Shown here in pieces: positions 59,594 to 64,000 of a DNA stretch of 64,000 bases. The translations under genes and the position numbers were made by a program. Numbering within the stretch: the first letter of the stretch is position 1; every line of letters begins with the position of its first letter. Origin of the DNA: DT-110 sp030148525 (GTDB lineage: Bacteria; Bacteroidota; Bacteroidia; Chitinophagales; Saprospiraceae); the NCBI GenBank assembly GCA_965227445.1, contig OZ245751.1, positions 6,262,001 to 6,326,000 of the forward strand, in the 5' to 3' direction. Below the pieces are notes generated by a model. That model saw only the letters and a list, made by a program, of their open reading frames with translations, did not search any database and was not told where the DNA came from.

Positions 59594-61186
59594 CTATCGG
59601 TTTCTGTCCGATTCCAGGATCTCCTGCGCCAGTTCTTCCGAATCGCCGTACTGTTCCTGTAGTTCACTCAGGCGTTGGTGGAGTTGCTGGCGAATATCGG
59701 CGTATTCGGGATTGTCGTATTCGTTCGACAGCTCCTGCGGGTCCTCCTGTAAGTCGTACAATTCCCACTCGTCGACGTCATGGTAGAAGTGGATCAGTTT
59801 ATAGCGGTCGGTACGCACCCCGTAATGCCGTTTTACGGCGTGGATGCCGGGGTATTCGTAGTAGTGGTAGTACACCGCATCCCGCCAGTCACCACCTTCC
59901 TGTTTAAGCACGGGGACGAGGCTCTGTCCCTGCATGTCCCCGGGGGCTTCCACGCCGGCAATCTCCAGGAAAGTCTGCGCAAAGTCGAGGTTCTGGACCA
60001 ATTTCCGGTTGCGGACCCCCGCTTCCACCTGCCCCGGCCAGCGTACGATGAGGGGCGTACGGAAGCTCTCTTCGTACATAAACCGCTTGTCGAACCAGCC
60101 GTGCTCACCCAGGTAAAAGCCCTGATCGGAGGTATACACAACGATGGTGTTATCGGCCAGGCCGGTGCTGTCGAGGTATTCGAGCACCCGGCCCAGGTTG
60201 TCATCCACTGCCTTGATACAAGCCAGGTAATCCTGCATGTACCGCTGATACTTCCAGCGGGTCAGGGAATCACCGCTGGGTGTATTTTTGGCGAAAGCCG
60301 TATTGATAGGGCCGTAGGTTTCATCCCATTCGGCCAGTTCGGAGTCAGAGAAGCGACCCCGCTGATTGGTATAAGCCCGGTCGTACCATTGCAGAAACCG
60401 TGGAATACCCAGGCTATCAGCAATCTCCGGGCTAATTTTATTATCGCTGGTAATACTCATATGATCATCGATCCGCATTTCGGCCTCAGCTGCAGCTCGC
60501 CCTCGCCCTTCGTAATCGTCGAACAGTGTAGCGGGCTCGGGATAGGTTCTGTTTTCGACCATCTCTTCCAAGTCACGCATGGCCGGCAGCCATTCCCGGT
60601 GAGGCGCCTTGTGCTGGTACAACAAAAGGAATGGCTGGTCGGGGTCGCGGCCCTCCTCCAGCCAGTCGAGACTCAGATCGGTAATGACATCGGTGGTGTA
60701 ACCGCGGTGCTGGCGCGTAGTGTCGGCCGAACGCAGCATAGGGTGGTAATAATTACCCTGGCCCTGGAGTACCTTCCAGTAGTCGAAACCGGTAGGTTGC
60801 GTTTTCAGGTGCCATTTACCTACCACGGCTGTCTGGTAACCGGCCTGGCGTAATAGCTTAGGAAAGGTCACCTGACTGCTGTCAAAACGGGCAATATTAT
60901 CGCGCAGGCCGTTGCGGTGGCTAAACTTGCCGGTCAGGATGGTAGCCCGGCTGGGCGAACAGATGGAATTGGTAACGAAAGCCTGCTCGAACAGCATGCC
61001 CTCCCGCGCCAGGCGATCGATATTCGGAGTCTCGATCAAGCGGTCATCATAGGCACTGATGGCCTGGAAGGCATGGTCATCGGTCAGCACGAAAAGGATG
61101 TTGGGTGGTGTGTCTGCTTTTTCCTCCTGCGGTGCACAGGAAATGGAGCAGACGGCCAACAAACAGAAGTAGATCAGGTAACGCAT
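59594..61186 (-). CDS. sulfatase lipoprotein
   Basis: A 530-residue protein starting MRYLIYFCLLAVCSISC, a lipoprotein signal. It has the sulfatase layout: metal-binding NILFVLTDDHAFQAIS, the formylglycine site NSICSPSRATILTG (C-x-P-S-R), PFLLLYQHKAPH, NTIVVYTSDQGFYLGEHG and a C-terminal VRTDRYKLIHFY block with a short C-terminal subdomain. The Cys must be oxidised by a maturation enzyme not seen here. It removes sulfate from an organic ester, probably from sulfated polysaccharides. It is an outer-membrane or periplasmic lipoprotein. Confidence 0.93.
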   Translation of the reverse strand: MRYLIYFCLLAVCSISCAPQEEKADTPPNILFVLTDDHAFQAISAYDDRLIETPNIDRLAREGMLFEQAFVTNSICSPSRATILTGKFSHRNGLRDNIARFDSSQVTFPKLLRQAGYQTAVVGKWHLKTQPTGFDYWKVLQGQGNYYHPMLRSADTTRQHRGYTTDVITDLSLDWLEEGRDPDQPFLLLYQHKAPHREWLPAMRDLEEMVENRTYPEPATLFDDYEGRGRAAAEAEMRIDDHMSITSDNKISPEIADSLGIPRFLQWYDRAYTNQRGRFSDSELAEWDETYGPINTAFAKNTPSGDSLTRWKYQRYMQDYLACIKAVDDNLGRVLEYLDSTGLADNTIVVYTSDQGFYLGEHGWFDKRFMYEESFRTPLIVRWPGQVEAGVRNRKLVQNLDFAQTFLEIAGVEAPGDMQGQSLVPVLKQEGGDWRDAVYYHYYEYPGIHAVKRHYGVRTDRYKLIHFYHDVDEWELYDLQEDPQELSNEYDNPEYADIRQQLHQRLSELQEQYGDSEELAQEILESDRNR

Positions 61187-61253
61187 ACGGGCTGTTTTGC
61201 CCAAAAGATATCTTTTTTCCGAGGAATTACGTTACTGACGAATGCAAAAGGTC

Positions 61254-61289
61254 GGCGTAGTTTTTTGGCTTTCGCCAAAAAACTACGCC
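61254..61289 (-). terminator. 16-bp perfect hairpin with GAAA loop after carB
   Basis: Arms 61254-61269 and 61274-61289 pair perfectly around a GAAA tetraloop on the minus strand (GGC-GAAA-GCC at the tip). It starts eight bases after the carB stop. The T-rich run lies in the 5' arm, not after the stem, so it is not a classical terminator but a strong 3' hairpin. It contains the GCGAAAGC motif counted elsewhere. Confidence 0.75.
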
Positions 61290-61296
61290 CGTTCAC

Positions 61297-64000
61297 CTAC
61301 CGGGTCAGGTACATATAGCGCTGACGATCCAGTTCCCGGAAGAAGGGATCGGTCAGGTCTACGATAAAGCGGATCTCCTCGCCGGTAGATTTCATCTCCG
61401 GCCCCAAATTCTTATCTACGTTGGGGAATTTCTCGAAGGAGAAGACCGGCACCTTGATGGCGTATCCGCTCGGATTCGGCTTGATGTCGAAGTCGCTCAG
61501 CTTATGTGTGCCCAGCATGACCTGGGTGGCAATTTTCAAGTAGGGTACTTTGTAGGCCTTGGCGATAAAGGGCGTGGTACGGGAGGCGCGTGGGTTAGCC
61601 TCGATCACGTACACATTATCGTCTTTTATGGCAAACTGAATATTGATCAGTCCGCGGATATTAAGTGCCTTGGCGAGCTTTTTGGTGTATTCCACCATGG
61701 TGTTCACCGCCTCGACGGAAATACTGTAGGTAGGCAGCACGGCCGAGCTATCACCGGAGTGGATACCGGCTGGCTCAATGTGCTCCATTACCCCCATAAT
61801 GTGTACATCCTCCCCGTCGCAGATAGCATCGATCTCCGCCTCTTTAGCGCGCTCGAGAAACTGATCGATCAGTACGCGGTTACCCGGCATATGCTTGAAA
61901 ATACTCAGAACGTGGCGCTCGAGTTCCTCATCGTTGATGACGATCCGCATCCGCTGCCCTCCGAGCACGTAGGAAGGGCGAACCAGTACCGGATACGTAA
62001 CTTCGTTGGCAATGCGCAGGGCCTCGTCAGCATCTTCGGCTGCTCCGTATTTAGGGTAGGGGATGTCCAACTCCTTCAGGAGGTCAGAAAAAGATCCCCG
62101 GTCTTCGGCCAAATCCATGGATGTAAAGTCGGTACCAATGATCTTGATGCCCTTGGCGTGAAGGGTTTCGGCTAGCTTCAGGGCAGTCTGGCCACCCAGC
62201 TGCACGATGACCCCTTCGGGTTGCTCCAGTTCGATGATCTCTTCGAGGTGCTCCCAGAAAACAGGTTCGAAGTACAGCTTATCGGCCATATCGAAATCGG
62301 TGGAGACCGTTTCCGGGTTACAATTGACCATGATGGCCTCGTAGCCGGCCTCTTTCAGTGCCAGCAAACCGTGTACACAACAATAGTCAAACTCGATACC
62401 CTGACCAATTCGGTTGGGACCGGACCCCAGGATGATCACCTTCTTTTTATTGTCGGTGACAATACTTTCGTTTTCCTGGTCGAAGGCCGAGTAAAAGTAC
62501 GGTGTTTTAGCCTCGAACTCGGCCGCACAGGTATCTACCATTTTATAGGTACGACGAATGTCGAGTTTTTTTCGGGCTTTTGTTACATCGTCTTCTTCCA
62601 CGCGCAACAGCCAGGCAATTTGGGCATCGCTGTACCCAATTTCTTTCAGGTCGCGGAAGAAATCAGCCGGAATGTCTTCCGGAACATTGTACTTCAGCAC
62701 CTCTTTTTCCATATCGACCAGCCGTTTCATCTGGTTGAGGAACCACATGTCGATCTTGGTAAGCTTTTGGATGGTTTTGGTAGGTACACCGAGGCGCATA
62801 GCGTCTTTTACCCGGAAAATGCGATCGTCGCTGGGGTGTTCCAGACTCTTCAATACATCGTCGGTCTTGATCCATTCCTTCTTATCGGCACCGAGGCCGG
62901 CCCGGCCGTTCTCCAGAGATTGGCAGGCTTTCTGGAGGGCTTCCAGGAAGTTGCGGCCAATACCCATCACCTCACCGACCGATTTCATTTGCAGCCCCAG
63001 GCTGTGGTCGGCACCGTGGAATTTTGCAAAATCCCAGCGTGGCATCTTTACGATGACGTAGTCGAGGGTTGGCTCAAAGTAAGCCGAGGTGTTTTGCGTA
63101 ATCTGGTTTTTCAGTTCGTCCAGGGTGTAGCCGATGGCCAGTTTGGCAGCGATCTTGGCGATGGGGTATCCGGTGGCTTTACTGGCCAAAGCCGAAGAGC
63201 GCGATACCCGCGGGTTGATCTCGATCACGATGAGTTCCTCCGTCTCGGGATTCTGTGAAAACTGGATATTACAGCCACCGGCAAAGTTACCCAGGGAGCG
63301 CATGGCGATGATGGCCTCATCCCGCATTTGTTGGTAGGCTCGGTCGGAGAGGGTCATGGCGGGCGCTACCGTAATACTATCCCCGGTGTGGATACCCATG
63401 GGGTCGAGGTTTTCCACCGTACAGATGATTACCACATTATCGTTGGCATCGCGGAGCAGCTCCAACTCAAATTCTTTCCAGCCCAGTACCGCTTTCTCGA
63501 CCAGCACCTCGTGAGTGGGCGACATATTCAGTCCCCGGCGCAGGGCCGCGTCAAACTGCTCCTCCTCGTGGACAAAACCACCGCCAGTACCACCCAGGGT
63601 GTAGGACGGGCGAATAACCAGCGGGTATCCGATCTTCTGAGCAGCTTCTTTACCCTCCAGAAAGGAGTTGGCAATAAAGGAAGGAGCCACTTTAAGGCCG
63701 GTAGCGATCATGTGCTTGCGGAAGGCTTCACGGTTTTCGGCCAACTCGATCGCTTCCAGGTCCACCCCAATCAGGCGGATATTGTATTTTTCCCAAACAC
63801 CCTGCTTACCGGCTTCGATCGCCAGGTTCAGGGCGGTCTGGCCTCCCATGGTGGGCAAGACCGCATCGATTTGGCGCTCTTCCAGTACCTGAATGATACT
63901 TTCCACCGTAAGTGGCAGCAAATAAATATGGTCGGCCGTGACCGGGTCGGTCATGATGGTGGCCGGGTTGGAGTTGATAAGGGTCACTTCAATACCTTCT
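61297..64000 (-). CDS. carB: carbamoyl-phosphate synthase large subunit, 5' end outside the window
   Basis: CarB makes carbamoyl phosphate from bicarbonate, ammonia and two ATP for pyrimidine and arginine synthesis. The frame runs from the window edge (residues EGIEV, then TLINSNPATIMTDP) through both ATP-grasp halves, each with a conserved block: LGGTGGGFVHEEEQF and IIEINPRVSRSSAL-type in the first, and VIVQLGGQTALKLAE and IEANPRASRTTPFIAKAYKVP in the second. It ends shortly after GPEMKSTGEEIRFI, at MYLTR. The C-terminal MGS-like allosteric domain of about 130 residues found in enterobacterial CarB is missing, as in several other Bacteroidota. Confidence 0.95.
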   Translation of the reverse strand, partial: EGIEVTLINSNPATIMTDPVTADHIYLLPLTVESIIQVLEERQIDAVLPTMGGQTALNLAIEAGKQGVWEKYNIRLIGVDLEAIELAENREAFRKHMIATGLKVAPSFIANSFLEGKEAAQKIGYPLVIRPSYTLGGTGGGFVHEEEQFDAALRRGLNMSPTHEVLVEKAVLGWKEFELELLRDANDNVVIICTVENLDPMGIHTGDSITVAPAMTLSDRAYQQMRDEAIIAMRSLGNFAGGCNIQFSQNPETEELIVIEINPRVSRSSALASKATGYPIAKIAAKLAIGYTLDELKNQITQNTSAYFEPTLDYVIVKMPRWDFAKFHGADHSLGLQMKSVGEVMGIGRNFLEALQKACQSLENGRAGLGADKKEWIKTDDVLKSLEHPSDDRIFRVKDAMRLGVPTKTIQKLTKIDMWFLNQMKRLVDMEKEVLKYNVPEDIPADFFRDLKEIGYSDAQIAWLLRVEEDDVTKARKKLDIRRTYKMVDTCAAEFEAKTPYFYSAFDQENESIVTDNKKKVIILGSGPNRIGQGIEFDYCCVHGLLALKEAGYEAIMVNCNPETVSTDFDMADKLYFEPVFWEHLEEIIELEQPEGVIVQLGGQTALKLAETLHAKGIKIIGTDFTSMDLAEDRGSFSDLLKELDIPYPKYGAAEDADEALRIANEVTYPVLVRPSYVLGGQRMRIVINDEELERHVLSIFKHMPGNRVLIDQFLERAKEAEIDAICDGEDVHIMGVMEHIEPAGIHSGDSSAVLPTYSISVEAVNTMVEYTKKLAKALNIRGLINIQFAIKDDNVYVIEANPRASRTTPFIAKAYKVPYLKIATQVMLGTHKLSDFDIKPNPSGYAIKVPVFSFEKFPNVDKNLGPEMKSTGEEIRFIVDLTDPFFRELDRQRYMYLTR

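Overview
The window comes from a Bacteroidota chromosome, most likely a marine Saprospiraceae/Lewinella-type organism. Supporting signs are a GldH gliding lipoprotein, a type IX secretion (T9SS) C-terminal sorting tail, DUF6607/DUF2271 and DUF4369-TlpA proteins, an F-ATPase operon without beta and epsilon genes, TAnnTTTG promoter elements, and a CarB that lacks the MGS domain. The genus is inference.

Layout. 1-1.8 kb: two small membrane proteins and a Tat-type metallophosphoesterase. 1.8-19.0 kb: a 17 kb accessory island flanked by 238-bp direct repeats. The right repeat ends inside a tRNA(CAT) gene and the left carries only the 3' tip of that tRNA. The island is almost entirely minus-strand cassettes of 5'-truncated RHS-repeat fragments with different C-terminal tips, each followed by a small membrane or lipoprotein gene (candidate immunity). 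Three tips are HExxH zincins and one is an alpha/beta hydrolase. Three copies of one IS5-like element and one ISKra4-like element have inserted among them. One IS sits exactly between a toxin and its immunity gene; another splits a toxin that can be rebuilt in frame.

19-24 kb: tRNA, two MscS channels, RecX, a DUF4058 protein and an AAA/DUF4143 ATPase. 24.5-29.6 kb: an operon of ankyrin-repeat protein, DUF2271 protein, PepSY/flavodoxin reductase and DUF6607 protein, probably linked to iron handling. 29.8-31.8 kb: a four-helix-bundle protein and NadB. 32.2-37.9 kb: atpBEFHAG. 38-39.8 kb: a membrane-anchored AraC regulator and a PD-(D/E)XK-like protein. 40-45.8 kb: a TolC/MFP/RND efflux operon. 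45.9-51 kb: sugar nucleotidyltransferase, flavin-reductase-like protein, GrpE-DnaJ and GldH. 51-61 kb: mainly secreted or membrane proteins, with a second AraC regulator. 61.3 kb to the end: carB, cut by the window edge.

Two non-coding signals stand out. First, many genes end directly in low-complexity, often heptameric inverted repeats whose first arm begins at, or contains, the stop codon; in one case the distal arm has expanded to about 26 copies of a 7-mer. Second, the oriented motif TTTTT-G-GCGAAAGC, whose core forms a very stable mini-hairpin, occurs 14 times by hand count outside the island and I saw none inside it. I regard these and the RHS cassette island as the most promising undescribed material.
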